A stretch of 64,000 nucleotides of DNA from Tipula vernalis (GCA_958295665.1 OY282559.1:135697241-135761240), one strand, 5' to 3'. Numbered from the stretch's first letter, positions 10,506 through 24,359 are shown. Program-made: numbers and translations. Notes: a model not told the origin generated them from the sequence alone.

Positions 10506-10840
10506 TTCTGTCTTCCATCGTAAACGCGAATTTTATCAATAAAATAATGTTAAATCTATTTGGTTGATACATATATGTAATAACAATTTAATTGTTTTAT
10601 GTTGTATACCTACTCATAATTTTATGTTTATCTTGAATATTACAAAAAACCGAGGTGTTGGCAAAATTTTGTCCACCATCTGTAAACTCGAAAGAATGAT
10701 TTTTTAAATATTTCGACCATAAAAAAAATATATTATAATATTGTGTTGCTTATTTCACGTATTTTATTATTTAGTTAAAATATTTTTTGTTTTTGTAAAT
10801 AATTTATTTCCTTATTGTGAAATATATAATTGTTTTATAA

Positions 10841-10885
10841 AAATTATATCGATTTCGATACAAATTGTATCATCGTCAGTAACTT
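10841..10885 (-). ncRNA. hammerhead ribozyme-like motif (Penelope type)
   Basis: On the minus strand the order is AAGUUA, CUGACGA, UGAUACAAUUUGUAUC, GAAA, UCGAUA, UAAUUU. CUGACGA and GAAA match the invariant hammerhead core (CUGANGA...GAAA). GAUAC/GUAUC forms stem II with a 5-nt loop. AAGUUA pairs with UAAUUU as stem I (6 bp with one G-U). AUCGAU after the core gives a very short palindromic stem III ending before the expected cleavage position. One unpaired U sits at the base of stem II, which weakens but does not exclude activity. Penelope-like elements are known to carry hammerhead motifs in their terminal regions, and this position, 3' of the endonuclease ORF, fits. Confidence 0.6.
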
Positions 10886-11036
10886 AAATACTAAAATAAA
10901 TATCCATTTTCTTCTGCTTTTATAGCCTGAAAAACATTTTCACAATTTGGCTACGTTGATATTCTAATAAATACAAAACTGTGTGGCATACTGTAAATTT
11001 TGTAATATAAGGTCGTAAATTTTATTTGCCAAAGTG

Positions 11037-11819
11037 TTAATTTTTACTGTTTAATAAATTTGGGTTGTTCCTGTTTTCATAAATTTCGAATTCCTCCTTT
11101 CGGTCTAAATTATCACTTTTCTTCATTTTATTTAAGACTACCAAATTTTGATTAAAATTGCCATAATTATGTAAAGTGCCATTTATATGCATAGCAAAAT
11201 TTGAGTTACAATTAATTTTCCCAATTTCCCGAACATGTTCTCTAAAACGAATTTCGAATGATATACCGGTTTGTCCTATATTTAATGAAGGACAATCCGA
11301 ACAAATTAATTTGTAAACACCAGTTTCTAAAATGTTTGAATTTGGAGGTTTTAAAAATTGTCCTAATTTGTGATTTGTTTTGTACGATATTTGATATCCA
11401 TAATTCCGAAAAATTTGATTAATATGTTTGCTAGGATTTTGGTTGTATTCCACACTTATAAATTTTTGGTTGCTGGTATCATCATCATTAAAAATGCGTG
11501 TGGTTTCATGTCTGTTCCGCATTTTCTTTATAAATGCTTCATTCATTGATCCAATGTTCGTTATTTTGTATCCGTTTTTTTGGGCAATATATTTAATTCT
11601 ATTGAACTCTTCTTCATAATTTTCATTAGACATAGATATGGTATTTAATCTACAAATTAAATAATGATATGCTGTCATTTTGTGTTGCCAAGGGTGGTTA
11701 GATCGAATATCAATGGTTTGGTCCGTTTGGGTTAGTTTACGATAAATTTTGAAAGCATGTTTTTGATTTTGATTTTTTATGTTTAAATCTAAAAAATTAA
11801 TATTTGCATTTTGTTCCAT
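11037..11819 (-). pseudogene. Penelope-like RT C-terminus plus GIY-YIG endonuclease
   Basis: A 260-residue uninterrupted frame. It starts with NINFLDLNIKN and YRKLTQTDQTIDIRSNHPWQ, which match the end of the Penelope RT (thumb side). A basic linker follows. From about residue 165 comes the endonuclease: GVYKLICSDCPSLNIGQTG contains the GVY and, with two residues replacing the canonical tyrosine-isoleucine pair, a degenerate YIG as NIGQTG, and is followed by FEIRFREHV. In this family the GIY-YIG nuclease nicks the target DNA. The chosen ATG is simply the first in the frame and is not a natural start, because most of the RT is missing. The frame is still fully open, so the copy may be moderately young. 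Confidence 0.88.
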
Positions 11820-11870
11820 TTATAAAGTAAACTGAATCTTTGGATGAATACTGTTGATATGATTTTTAAG

Positions 11871-12238
11871 AAGATGTATTATTATTGTTTAACGGAACTG
11901 ATATGCAAATACACCTTCACAATCTCAACTATAAAGTAGTGCCGTTTAGTACTTTAAAAATGTCACGTTTCAATCGAAATATATTTGAAGTCTCTTACAG
12001 CTTACTGTATTCTCCAGAAAACTACAAAGAAGTATCAATAAGGCCACCGACAAAAGCTACTAGGAATTTCGATCGACCACAAAAAACAGCGGGTATGGTA
12101 GCTTTATCAAATCCGACCATTAGCGTTAACAAAAAATATATACCTAACAATAAGAAAATTCTTATAGAAAAAATGTATAAATATATGGGGCAACAAGACC
12201 TGGATTATTATCAAACAATCTTAGCACCAAAAACTTAG
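11871..12238 (+). CDS. possible 3'-terminal exon of an unrecognised host gene
   Basis: Immediately after a potential splice acceptor (TTTTTAAG, ending 11870) there is an open frame to a TAG at 12236-12238. Its C-terminal half is well balanced in composition: RPPTKATRNFDRPQKTAG, NPTISVNKKYIPNNKK, then MYKYMGQQDLDYYQTILAPK. It does not look like any transposon family I know and has no membrane span or low-complexity run. A polyadenylation signal AATAAA follows at 12425. There is an in-frame TAA at 11867-11869, so it can only be coding if spliced. The Penelope copy lies just upstream in the opposite direction, where the intron would be. It could also be an unrecognised element remnant. Confidence 0.3.
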
Positions 12239-12424
12239 TTTTAGACAAAATGAACCTAGTTCACATAAACGAAATTTAAATACTAGTGAAATCTACTGTG
12301 TTATTATAATTTAAGTTAATTTTTAAATGAAAAACTATTTTTATTTTTATATTATGTAAATAGACATGTTTTGATATTGAAATATCAAGTGAAGCAATTT
12401 GTACCTGATACAATCCAATGAATT

Positions 12425-12430
12425 AATAAA
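12425..12430 (+). promoter_or_regulatory. possible polyadenylation signal
   Basis: AATAAA about 190 bp after the stop of the candidate exon. In sequence this AT-rich the hexamer alone is weak evidence. Confidence 0.25.
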
Positions 12431-12439
12431 ATTTATTTT

Positions 12440-14770
12440 TATACAGATGTTTTTATGTATTTTACCCCAAAAAAACCTTGTTAAACAATTTAATCACTAC
12501 TTTTCCTCTCAGTCGTAAAACATAGTTGTAAGTGGTCACATACAACTCTTTTAATTTAATTTTGGTTGAAAAAATTTACAAAAGGTTCTAACTGCAATTA
12601 CATTTTTGGTTTTTTGCAGCTTAGTGTTGCATTTTTTGAAAATAGGTTTATAAAAATGCAATATTTAATGTTAGATACAGAATTAATTCATAAATAAACT
12701 ACAAAAAATTATCCAATTCGAGGAAATTCAGCTTAGTGAAACTTTATTCGTCATTTTCTCGAAACTCTAAGTACTGAACTTAGAACCCTTTTATTCTAAG
12801 GTTTCGTATTGTAGACTACTAATATATCGTTTTATTGTTGAAGATTAAAATAACTTTATCATTTTGTAGTGTTTTATGATAATTTGGTCGAAAATGAACG
12901 TTTGTATTACATGAAAGAATGAATGCCTTGGAAACAGTGCAAGGCGAATGTTGGCAAGTTCCAATATAATGAAACCGATAAATATATATCTGCGTTGCTA
13001 TGAATGATAAAAGTGGCAAACAAAATTATATTTTATTGAACGACAGCCAATATATGCACGTCATTAAACCTATATCGGTATAGTAGATAAATTATAAATT
13101 TTACGTTTCATAAATTTGATATTGCGGTTTATTATGATGCACAAACCATCATCAAAGCCTCTAGGTACATACAATATATTTACAATATATACGACCGAGT
13201 ACATAAAATATTATAATCAATGGACAAAAAAAAAAAAAAAATAAACCGATCGATTGTTTTTGTAAATGACAATCCTATCATATAAGTAACAAAATGCATA
13301 CACCAGAATAATTTTCCAACATCTACTGTGCGGTCAATCCATTATTCATTGCGCGCCAAACCGCGAACATAAATTAGAAATGCAGCACAATTGCAATGAA
13401 AAAAAAAAACAGAAAATCTATTTTCTCTTGCCGCACGCGGCTCCTCATGTACCCAAAACGACAAATCGCGTATATGCATTGTTTATAATATATAGGTTCA
13501 TAAAATATTGGTATGGTGAAGTATCACGACGACGATGACGACGGAAGATGATGATACTTTGGAGATGGATGCAATAAACTTTTTTTTTTTTTTTAATTTA
13601 TAATTAATTTTGTGGTAGGCGAATAAAATGTTAATTTAATTTCAATTTCAATTTTTTATGATTATAGATTTCTGTACGAGTACTCACGGTATATATAAAT
13701 ACAATATACATTACATTTTAGACAATAAATAATTTTATTCGTTTTCGTTACTTTAAAATAATAAAAAAAATTGAGATATAAAGATCGATATTATATCGCG
13801 CGCGATATACATAAGTTGGTTGATTTTTTTTTTGCTTTGTATTTATATAACATGAGATTGTAAAAAGAAGGTTTAATTTACTCTGATAGATGGTCATAAA
13901 ATAACGAAAATTTGTTTCACTAAGAAGTGGAAATAATTATGGAAATTGTTTAATTTTAACTTCTTTCACTTTATGGTTTCTATATGAACTATAAAAAAAA
14001 AATAAAAATAATAAGATGACGAGGATGAAGACGCGATGGTAAATATGCGCGATTCAATTTTGTATATATGTATGTACAATAACATACAGATATATAACTT
14101 GGTATATGTAAAAATATGTAACGCGACGACCTCAGCAATTATCTACCTTTTAGATATACAAGAAGGTAGGTTATACATAAAAGTTCGTATCACGTATTAC
14201 AATCTAATTCTAATTTATCTAATGCACAAATAAACGAAATCGTTACTTATAACTTAAGTCAAATATATGTAAAATAATAAATCACTCAAAAAACAACAAC
14301 AAATATAATGTACAGTACTATAATTGCTTAACAATCCACGATGCTCGCGGATTTGTTTTGCGCAAAAAAAAAATCTTCTTGCATTTCCAAGGGGGAGGAA
14401 GCAACGACGAGAAATAAAAAGCAAATAAAACTCTTAGAGACACGGATTACGAAATCAAAATAAAAGAAGATCATATATGAGATTTTGTGATCATCGTACA
14501 GTATTCTGTAAATATTATAAATTTATTGTATAGGTTAGGTTATGTGGAAATTCATGCGCTTCAAGCACTTAAATTGCTCTTTATTCATTGTTTTGTTTAA
14601 TGTTTGTTTTTGTTATATTTAATTTGAGGTGTGCAGAATTTTAATTGTTTGTTTGGCATTTTGATGAGGCGCGATCATCCAGTGGCATGTCATAATGTGG
14701 TAGTAGCAAAATCGATCGATATATCCACATAGAAATTTGATTAATTTGATATCTATTAGACTGCAGACAT
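12440..14770. other. noncoding AT-rich stretch with short simple repeats
   Basis: No coding region recognised. It contains A-runs, a GACGACGATGACGACGG/GATGATG tract near 13530-13555, a T16 run near 13580 and several TATATA stretches. It could be intronic, UTR or intergenic. Confidence 0.5.
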
Positions 14771-14779
14771 AATCCTAAA

Positions 14780-15560
14780 ATTGAGGACAACTCAAACTAG
14801 CTGTCAAATCAATCTTCAAAACAATGCGGTTTGAAAAACTACATGCGAACATGATCCAACTAAAATCAACTAACTCTAACGAAATCTCAACCCTCTAACC
14901 CTCTACACTTCTCAATCCCAAAATCAACTTGATTCTGCAAAGACTAAATGCTTTTATTTACTCATTAAACCCCAACTCAACCCTCAACAGCCAACTCAAC
15001 CCTCAACTAATTAACTCTAAAATGCATAGTGCGTTCAACGCAATGCCTCTATCAACACGATCCGCAAACTGCATGCCTATATGAATTCAATCCAAATTCC
15101 TCAACAGAACCCTAAATAAATCACCAACTGAGCCACTCACTCAACTTCAACTGAATTCACACTCGACAACTCAACAGCACTTCCACCGTCAACTAAGCTC
15201 AACTCAACTACCAAATCAACAAGTTCTGAAGAACTACATTAGAACATGAACTAAGATTAAAACAACTCCAGCTAGTTCTTAATTCAACACTCAAATAAAT
15301 TCTCAGCTAAACTGCTCACTCAACCCTAAGCCAACTTCGACCTAACCCTAGCTCGACACTCAACTCAGCTCCGATCTCAACCCCAAATTCAACGCCCAAC
15401 TCAACTCCCAAATTAATGTAATCCGAAAAACTAAATTCACACCACGCTTACATCCTGAACTGATCTAATCGTTCAACCCAACCCTAACTTAACACCAACT
15501 TAACCCGCAAACTGACCCCCTCAAATTAAAAGTCAACTCAACGCCCATCTCAAACCTCAA
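14780..15560. repeat. CA-rich degenerate repeat (copy 2)
   Basis: About 780 bp of irregular repeats around AACTCAACCCTCAACT, with G almost absent from long stretches. CAACTCAACCCTCAAC recurs near 14970, 14995 and 15355. It resembles the stretch at 1141-1400. Phrases such as GAAAAACTACATGCGAACATGA (14836) and GAAGAACTACATTAGAACATGA (15227) recur, suggesting a longer, badly eroded unit. Confidence 0.6.
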
Positions 15561-15651
15561 AACACCATTTTATAAAAAATTGGCCAACGTAGATCCAAAA
15601 CGACGCTTTATTAAATAATTTGGCGAAGCCGTTTTTGAGATAGCGTTAGTA

Positions 15652-15984
15652 CAGGGGTGACATGTTCTACCATCACTATTTTCGATGTTCGATCGAACAT
15701 TGTATCTCTTTTTTCCGTTTTCTTAATCACGCTTTATCTATTGCGATCTCCGTCCATTAGTATAATTTTCTATACTATTTAATTCCATCGTAATCGATAA
15801 AGTATCGCAAAACAAATTTTGGTGATGAAGTGGAGAATAAATAGCACGATGAATTGGACAAGTCGAAATGAATTAAAAAAAACATAATAAAATAAGCGAA
15901 ACAGCGTACAATTTTGTTCTTGAAAAAAGAGAAACAAAGCCAACCGAACATCGAAAATAGTGATGGTAGAACATGTCACCGCTG
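15652..15984. mobile_element. hAT-like MITE, 333 bp
   Basis: The left arm at 15652-15691 (starts CAGGGGTGACATG) and right arm at 15945-15984 (ends CATGTCACCGCTG) are complementary at 39 of 40 bases. The ends fit the CAGNG start of many hAT elements, and the size suits a non-autonomous derivative. There is no coding capacity. An 8-bp target duplication is not evident (flanks CGTTAGTA and ATATCCAT), so superfamily placement rests on the terminus only. Confidence 0.75.
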
Positions 15985-16884
15985 ATATCCATATATCAAG
16001 ACTGGTGGACGGATAATTTTTTTAAATTTTTCAGACTCAGCAGGGGCCTTCAAAACGTTAGGAAAATTTGTTTTGTCATTTTTGCCAGGATTTCAATAAA
16101 TTTGGCCCTTGTGGACCGAAGCTAATATTAACTAGCAAGCAGGTTTGAAGATTAGGCCCTTCATTAAAATGATAATTTATCGCTACTAATAACAACCATA
16201 GTATAATGCCCAATTTGAAAGCAATATTAATCTACTTCTGGCCATCCTGCATTGATTTTGTTTCGGCAAAAACAGCTTACTGCGGAGCAGCCAATGGAGA
16301 GCTAACCAATGGTTAGAGTGTAGCCCGGAAGTTTAACTCTAAATATAAAAGATATGTTGTTGAGAGCTACACCAATATGTATACAGGGCATACAAATTTA
16401 AGGTTAAGAAGTAATTTATCAATAACACACACTTCTGTGAAGAATACTTTATCTTTATTGGTGCCAATATAAAGTAGAAGGTTGGAAATTAATCATATGG
16501 CCTCCTTTAGCCCATCCGCAAGAGTTCATCCGTTTACTGAAATGTACAAAATGTTCCCCATATTTATTTATATTAAGTTTTACTTCGGTTAAAAAATATC
16601 AAAGTATTGAAATTCTGTAAGAAATGACCAACAATTTGGTTTCTTTCAAAACATGAGTTCTCGAAGTTTTGATAGTCCCTGAGTCAGGAAAAGCACAAAA
16701 AATAAATATTCATATGTTTGTCGGGATGTCATTCTGTACCAATGATATCTTTAGAAGGGATTGAACAATTTGGAAAATTTTCGCCAATCTATTTCTAAGG
16801 CTAAAATGGATAATTAAAAAAATTTTGGAAGACAAGACGGTCGGGTACCATACAAATACAACATAAACCACTTCAACTAAAAAT
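15985..16884. other. unassigned stretch before the TATAAAG satellite
   Basis: No coding region recognised. The line TCCCTGAGTCAGGAAAAGCA near 16675, followed by TGTCGGGATGTCATTCTGTAC, has the style of a mini-me-type leader but is too diverged to call. Confidence 0.4.
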
Positions 16885-19055
<2,171 letters not shown>

Positions 19056-19925
19056 TAAAAGGTAAGTAATATTAGAAACAGTGTTAAGTCATTCAAGTTT
19101 AGCTATACTCCGTTAAAACAAAATGAAACTGCATTCATCAAAAGATTCGATTATGTTGACAACATAACGCGTTAATTAGATGAGTTAACTTGGAGAACAC
19201 TAAAGTTAAATTACAAATAACATTTTTAGAATGGTGCATCGACAACATTGGTCAATCTAAACAGCGCTTTGTTAGTTTCGGTATTACCGGAACTTATCAT
19301 TGCAAATGACATCTTAGTAAGAGCAGCCTATGTCATTAACAAATGACTTAATATTGCAATTATAAAAGATGATTTACAATCTGTAACCAAAATGCGTCAA
19401 TTAAAAATTGCAAGTAAAAGTAAATCAATTTTGCTATAAAAAAAAAATTAAAAAAATCGTTCTCTTTGTCTCCTATATGAAGCAACGGATTATTTTTCTC
19501 CTTTCGTTATTTTTGACTGTGGGTCAATTTTGCTCATGGAATACAGGCTCTAAAGAAAACAAATTTGGCAACTGCATTGGTTAGAGTTTGATCGACAAGT
19601 TTTGAAGCTGATTATAATTTTAAGATGTTCATGTAAAACGGAAACACAAAAAGTTTGCATTTTTTGAATTTGTATTAAGAAACAAACCGCCATTCCATAA
19701 AAGAAGAAAAAAAGGAAATACACTAACTGGAGATTGCCTCTTTTTGTGAAACCGGGCAATATTTTACTTACTTATTAAACGTTTTTGATGAATTCTAAGG
19801 GTATTAAATTAACACGACATGAAAAATCTGTTGAAAACGTTCGTTTTGTGTACCGTTAATCTTGTTGAAATCCGTCAAAGTGAATGGAATTACAGAAACG
19901 AATTTAATGATGTTGCAATTGATTA
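19056..19925. other. unassigned stretch after the satellite
   Basis: No recognisable coding sequence. It probably includes decayed upstream sequence of the Gypsy element that follows, but no LTR or primer-binding site could be identified. Confidence 0.4.
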
Positions 19926-19929
19926 GCTT

Positions 19930-20546
19930 TAATATGCTTTTTTATCAACTTATAAAGATATTATCGAGTCACTTACAAATCATTTTTCTCCACGCCCTTC
20001 GAAAATCGCAGCTTTCCAAAAATTCTGCCAACGTAATCAACAACCGGGAGAAAGAATAGCCGAATACATTGCTGAATTACGGAAGCTATAGAAATCGATT
20101 GCAAATTTGGAAACACAGATATACTGGAAAGAATGTTGCACGATCGCTTGGTCTGCGGATTGCAGAATTTATCAATACAACAAACTTTTCTCACGGGTGA
20201 GCAAATTACACTACAATTCGTACAGGAAAAAGCGTTAGCAGTCGAAACAGCTGAAAGAAATCAACAATTGATCAAAGAGAATCAACCTTTACGATCACAG
20301 CAACCTCAAGGTCGTCATTCAATATGTAACAACGCGCAACGTAACGGTCAGTCATCGTCATCAAGGTCAATGAATTACCAATGCTACGGTGGTGATCATT
20401 TGAGACAGCAATGCCGTTATCGGTTTTCAAGATGTAATTCATGTGGAAAATACGGCCACATCGCATCTACATGTCGGTCTTCTGGAAAAGGACGCAATTA
20501 TTCGCAACTTAATGTAATTTCACAAAACAACAATCTCAAAAAATAA
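19930..20546 (+). pseudogene. Gypsy-type gag relic with zinc knuckles
   Basis: In broken frames this reads the capsid segment SLTNHFSPRPSKIAAFQKF and RNQQPGERIAEYIAELRKL, then LHDRLVCGLQNLSIQQ and ALAVETAERNQQLIKE, all typical of Gypsy Gag. At 20376-20480 are two zinc knuckles. In the first (CYGGDHLRQQC) the second cysteine is replaced by glycine; the second, CNSCGKYGHIASTC, is an intact CX2CX4HX4C. A stop at about 20089 (RKL*) and a frame change precede the part from 20133. The pol relic follows directly. Confidence 0.85.
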
Positions 20547-20689
20547 ACAACAGTTATCATTAACAACATAAATTGTGTTTTCAAAGTTGATTCAGGTTCT
20601 AACCATACGCATAAACCGATATTATGCCCTTCAAATTTAAAATTAGTGGATATTCAAAATTAAATCGTCACTGCCGTTACAAATCACGG

Positions 20690-21712
20690 CGAGGAAAGCC
20701 AATGTTCTTGGTTTCGATTGGTTTCCGGCTTTGGGACTAACAATTCAAGGGGTTCACCTAATCCAACCATCAGCCGTCACTGAGATCGTCAACCAATATA
20801 AGAATTTATTTTCAACTGAGCTTGGTACATATCGGGGAAAACCAGTTTCTCTGAAACTTGATCCGAACTTGGAAATGGATTGGAAAAGTTAACAAATCAA
20901 GGAATTGTGGCGGCTCACTCATTTTGCTCATTTTCATTCGTCTTTCAATTCACTCTCCACATATTAATAACCAAACAAATACACCTAATTCATTCAGCAA
21001 TTGTACCAACTGCATGACAACACAAAAACACAAAACAAAATATATAAATTATCATTTGTAATTAGTCTGCTCTCGATCTTCAACAAGGCGACAAATATTT
21101 TTCGAAGCTTGATTTAGCTCAAGCATACCAGCAGTTGTTAGTGGATGATAATTCGGCATTGATTCAAACAATCATCACTCATAAGGTGGCAGTCAAAGTA
21201 AAACGTTTACAGTTTGGAATATCGTCCGCACCTGGCATATTCCAAAAATGCATTGAACAGCTGCTCGATTCCTCGAAGGTATTCTTCCTTATTTTGACGA
21301 TATCATCGTAATTGGACAGACCGAGAAGGAAGACATGAACCGCCTACACCAAGTTTTTAAGAGTCCAAGATCACTACCTCTACTCCTCAGCTGTGACGCA
21401 TCTCCATATGGAATTGGGGTCATACTCGCACATCAAACGGAAAGTGGTGCGAAGCGATCAATTGCATACTACTTACGGACCCTCACCAGCACAGAGCGAA
21501 ATTACGCCACGATCGACAAGGAGGCTTTGGCGATTATTGCCGGTATAAAGAAATTTCATAATTTCGTCTATGGCCGCAAAGTAATAATTATTACTGATCA
21601 TCAACCATTACTGGGTATTTTTAATCCGAAAAAACCAACACCATTAATCCTGTCACCAAGGATGTTACGTCCACCAGTCCAGCTCATGCATATTTCAAGG
21701 GGCCGGCGTTAG
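20690..21712 (+). pseudogene. Gypsy-type pol relic (RT and RNase H)
   Basis: At 20700-20870 the polyprotein reads VLGFDWFPALGLTIQG and KNLFSTELGTYRGKPVSL, the link from protease to RT. The stretch 20905-21060, where the first RT motifs should be, is unrelated AT/CA-rich sequence. RT resumes at 21066 with GDKYFSKLDLAQAYQQLLV, VKRLQFGISSAPGIFQKCI and the catalytic box YFDDIIVIGQ at about 21290. RNase H at 21380-21640 has LLLSCDASPYGIGV, STERNYATIDKEALAI and ITDHQPLLGIF, with its metal-binding aspartate and glutamate in place. Coding ends at the junction with the minus-strand LINE. Integrase is missing. Confidence 0.88.
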
Positions 21713-23930
21713 GCCACTGTATTGTGCATGCATGGAGGAATTTAAGTCTTTTATGGATTATAGCATTAAACGTGAATAGTAGATGTTCGGATGTTTCCCT
21801 TTCTAGGCTGCAGAATCTACAACGGTCTGTAGGAGACTTTCCTATATTCTCCAGATATCCATTAAAAGGGCCATGTCCTGTTAAGTACCAGATGAGGGAT
21901 TTTAGAGACTGTCTATCCATCTTGATTGCCCGATCTATACGTCTAATATCATAGCTTAATAGTTTTTTGGTCTGTCTCATCCCAATGGAGGACTCCCAGA
22001 ACATTTTCGTATGTTTTTGTTCCCAATTCCTTATGCCATTTGCCAGATGGATCTTGAAGTAACCAATACTAGGCTCGGGGCTAAAGAAAGCGCTCCCCGC
22101 GGCCTCTTTTGCACAGCGGTCTGCCGCCTTGTTTCCCTGTATATCGGAATGGCCGGGGGACCACAAAAGGGTTACTTTCTACTCCCTGCTGAGTTGTAGA
22201 AGGTTGCGATAGCAGCTCCAGATTATTTTAGAATAGAAGGCAGAAAATCCTAAGGCAAGCAATGCCCGGATAGCCAGGCGTATCCGATATTACGCAAATC
22301 TCGGTTTTTCTATATTTTTTGTGAGACATCGAAGCACACATACCTCGATCGCAAATATCTCTGCTTGAAAAGCTGGGGAGGTTTTACCCAATGGAATAGA
22401 GAGTTCGAGACCCGGCCCGATTATACACGCACCCGCACCCACCCCTGATTTTGAACCGTCAGTGTACCATATGGAGGCATGACGGGGTAAGGAGGAGATG
22501 ATTCTCCCGCTTGTTCCCTGTCGGGTATCTCAATCGTGAAATTCGTCCGACAGTCAATAGTTTTAACCATCACGTCTGATAGTTGGATTATTTCCTCGTC
22601 CAGATTCAATTTCTCCAAAATGCTATTATGTCCTGGTCTAATAGTTTTAATTTGAGATGTTATTTTTAGATTGACTGCTTTTGAACCAGCTACTCTTTTA
22701 GAGTGCAAGTGTAGTGGTGAGAGCCCCAATAACTTCTCAAGAGCAGCTGCAGGGCAGGTTTTCATTGCTCCAGTTACACTCAAACAAACTAGCCTTTGGA
22801 TCCTATCGAATATTGAGCAGGCACCACTTTGCTCTGTCTTAGGCCACCACACAAACGCCGCATAAGAGATTATTGGTCTTACGTTGGGTTGAGCATAACC
22901 AATGTGCCATTTGGTGATTCAGACCCCACGTTTTGCCAATCATTCTTTAACAAGTGAAATGCGCCCTATTTACCTTGTTTGTGATATATTTTAAAAACGG
23001 GTTCCATGTCAGTTTCTGATCAACTACCACTCCCAGGTACTGAACCTCCATCGCCATTTGGAGAATTTTCCCATTTAGAGATAGAGGTGGGAGAATTGTT
23101 TTCCTCCGATATGTAAAGAAAGTACAAATAATTTTGTTGGGGTTTACTCTAAGGTCCGCCTCAATACACCAGTTGCTTACCAACTAGAGGGCATATATTG
23201 CATTCGTTCCGCTATTGTACTCTTGAATTTCCCCCTGACCATTAAGACTAGATCGTCCGCGTAGGTGATATTCGAGAAGTGAGAGTTTTTTAATCTTATA
23301 AGTAGTCCATCCATCACGAGTAGCCACAAAAGGGGTGAGAGAACTCCCCCTGGGGACAACCGCTAGCACCCGCAATCGTGATGGTTTTATCACCAAAGGA
23401 GGCCATTATCCTCCTGTTTCTAAGCATATTGATTATCCACCCTATGGTGGAGAAGTCTATTCTCCTTGCATGTGCTTGTTCTTGAATCATTTCGAACTTG
23501 GTATTGTCAAAAGCCCCTTGAATATCGATGAAGGAGCATAACAAAACCTCTTTATTCCGAAGTGTATCTTCGATATTTGTTGTCAGCTCGTTGAGCGCTG
23601 TTTCTGTCGATCTTTCGGGATAAAAATCTCCCGCACCTCCCTCCAGCTTCTTGGAACATATTGTAAGCTGTAGCTGGCTCTAAAGAGTTCAATAAAATAC
23701 AGCAACAGTATTTGTATGCCTTGCTGTGAAAATGCAGGATATATGAAATCCCCTCCCGGCGAAATCCCATTTAATATGAATGCCATATCAAAATGGATGA
23801 AAACATTCATTAACGTCTCCGACGGAATTAGTGTTCTCAAATGGATTTTAGCAAGAATGATTACATATGTATGTACATACATTCAGTCTAGGCAAACAAC
23901 ACGGTCGAACTACTATGAGTGAACGTATTT
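21690..23930 (-). pseudogene. I/LOA-type LINE relic (RT and RNase H)
   Basis: On the minus strand, from 5' to 3': LFRASYSLQYVPRSWREVR and IFIPKDRQKQ (RT entry, about 23700-23600); FIDIQGAFDNTKFEMIQE (23540) with the first catalytic aspartate; CPQGGVLSPLLWLLVMD split over two frames; ITYADDLVLMVRGKF (23260) with the YADD box; LRVNPNKIICTFFTYRRK and VQYLGVVVDQKLTW (23130-23010); SIFDRIQRLVCLSVTGAMKT (22810). RNase H follows (GKTSPAFQAEIFAIE, MWSPGHSDIQGNKAADRCAK), then the Cys motif CRFCSLERETSEHLL. RNase H after RT places it in the I/LOA/R1 group. The endonuclease is absent, so it is 5'-truncated. Frames shift repeatedly; dead. Confidence 0.85.
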
Positions 23931-24163
23931 ATATTAATCTGAAACTACATACAAAAACATGATACACTTACTAAGTTATAAATCAAGGTTACTGTCAACC
24001 AACATTTCCTTAAGGAAAATGGAAATTAGCAGAGTATCTCAAACATTGCATTCAAACGCAACTGCGGATAATAACGCAGAGATCTAAGACTCTAAAATAA
24101 ATAAAAATAACCGTCATCATGGGTTACTATGAGTAGTAAACCTTTTACTGTTTTTGGGCGCCA

Positions 24164-24358
24164 CTGTAACGGAACGATTACAATTCGGTTAAATTTTTAT
24201 TCCGTTAACAGAAGATCTCTGTGGCTACTAGTGACAATTACTCCGCCCAACCAACTTCACCTAGCTGGCGAACGTGCTGCAGTCACTGATGTGAGAGGCT
24301 CAGAGATGTTCTGTTAACGGAATGAAAATTTAAACGAATTGTAATCGTTCCGTTACAG
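24164..24358. mobile_element. MITE with 58-bp terminal inverted repeats
   Basis: The left arm from 24164 (starts CTGTAACGGAACGATTAC) and right arm ending 24358 (GTAATCGTTCCGTTACAG) are complementary over about 58 bases with roughly three mismatches. The unpaired centre is about 78 bp. The element is 195 bp with no coding capacity. Flanks (GGGCGCCA and CCCGTGAT) show no clear duplication, so I cannot name the superfamily. Confidence 0.75.
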
Positions 24359-24359
24359 C

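Larger units (their letters stand above)
10841..11819 (-). mobile_element. Penelope-like retroelement, 5'-truncated
   Basis: The minus strand holds the end of a Penelope-type reverse transcriptase, a GIY-YIG endonuclease and, downstream, a hammerhead-ribozyme-like motif. That order is standard for Penelope-like elements. Only the last part of the RT is present: at the 5' side (about 11820) coding stops without the palm motifs, so the copy is 5'-truncated or deleted. No second copy of the ribozyme region was found upstream. Confidence 0.85.

Noticed and set aside
14036..14233. 65-codon open frame as a small gene
   Set aside because: No motif, compositional bias of the AT-rich region, no supporting signals.
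23335..23541. Plus-strand open frames inside 21.7-23.9 kb
   Set aside because: They are antisense to the LINE RT, which has catalytic motifs on the minus strand.
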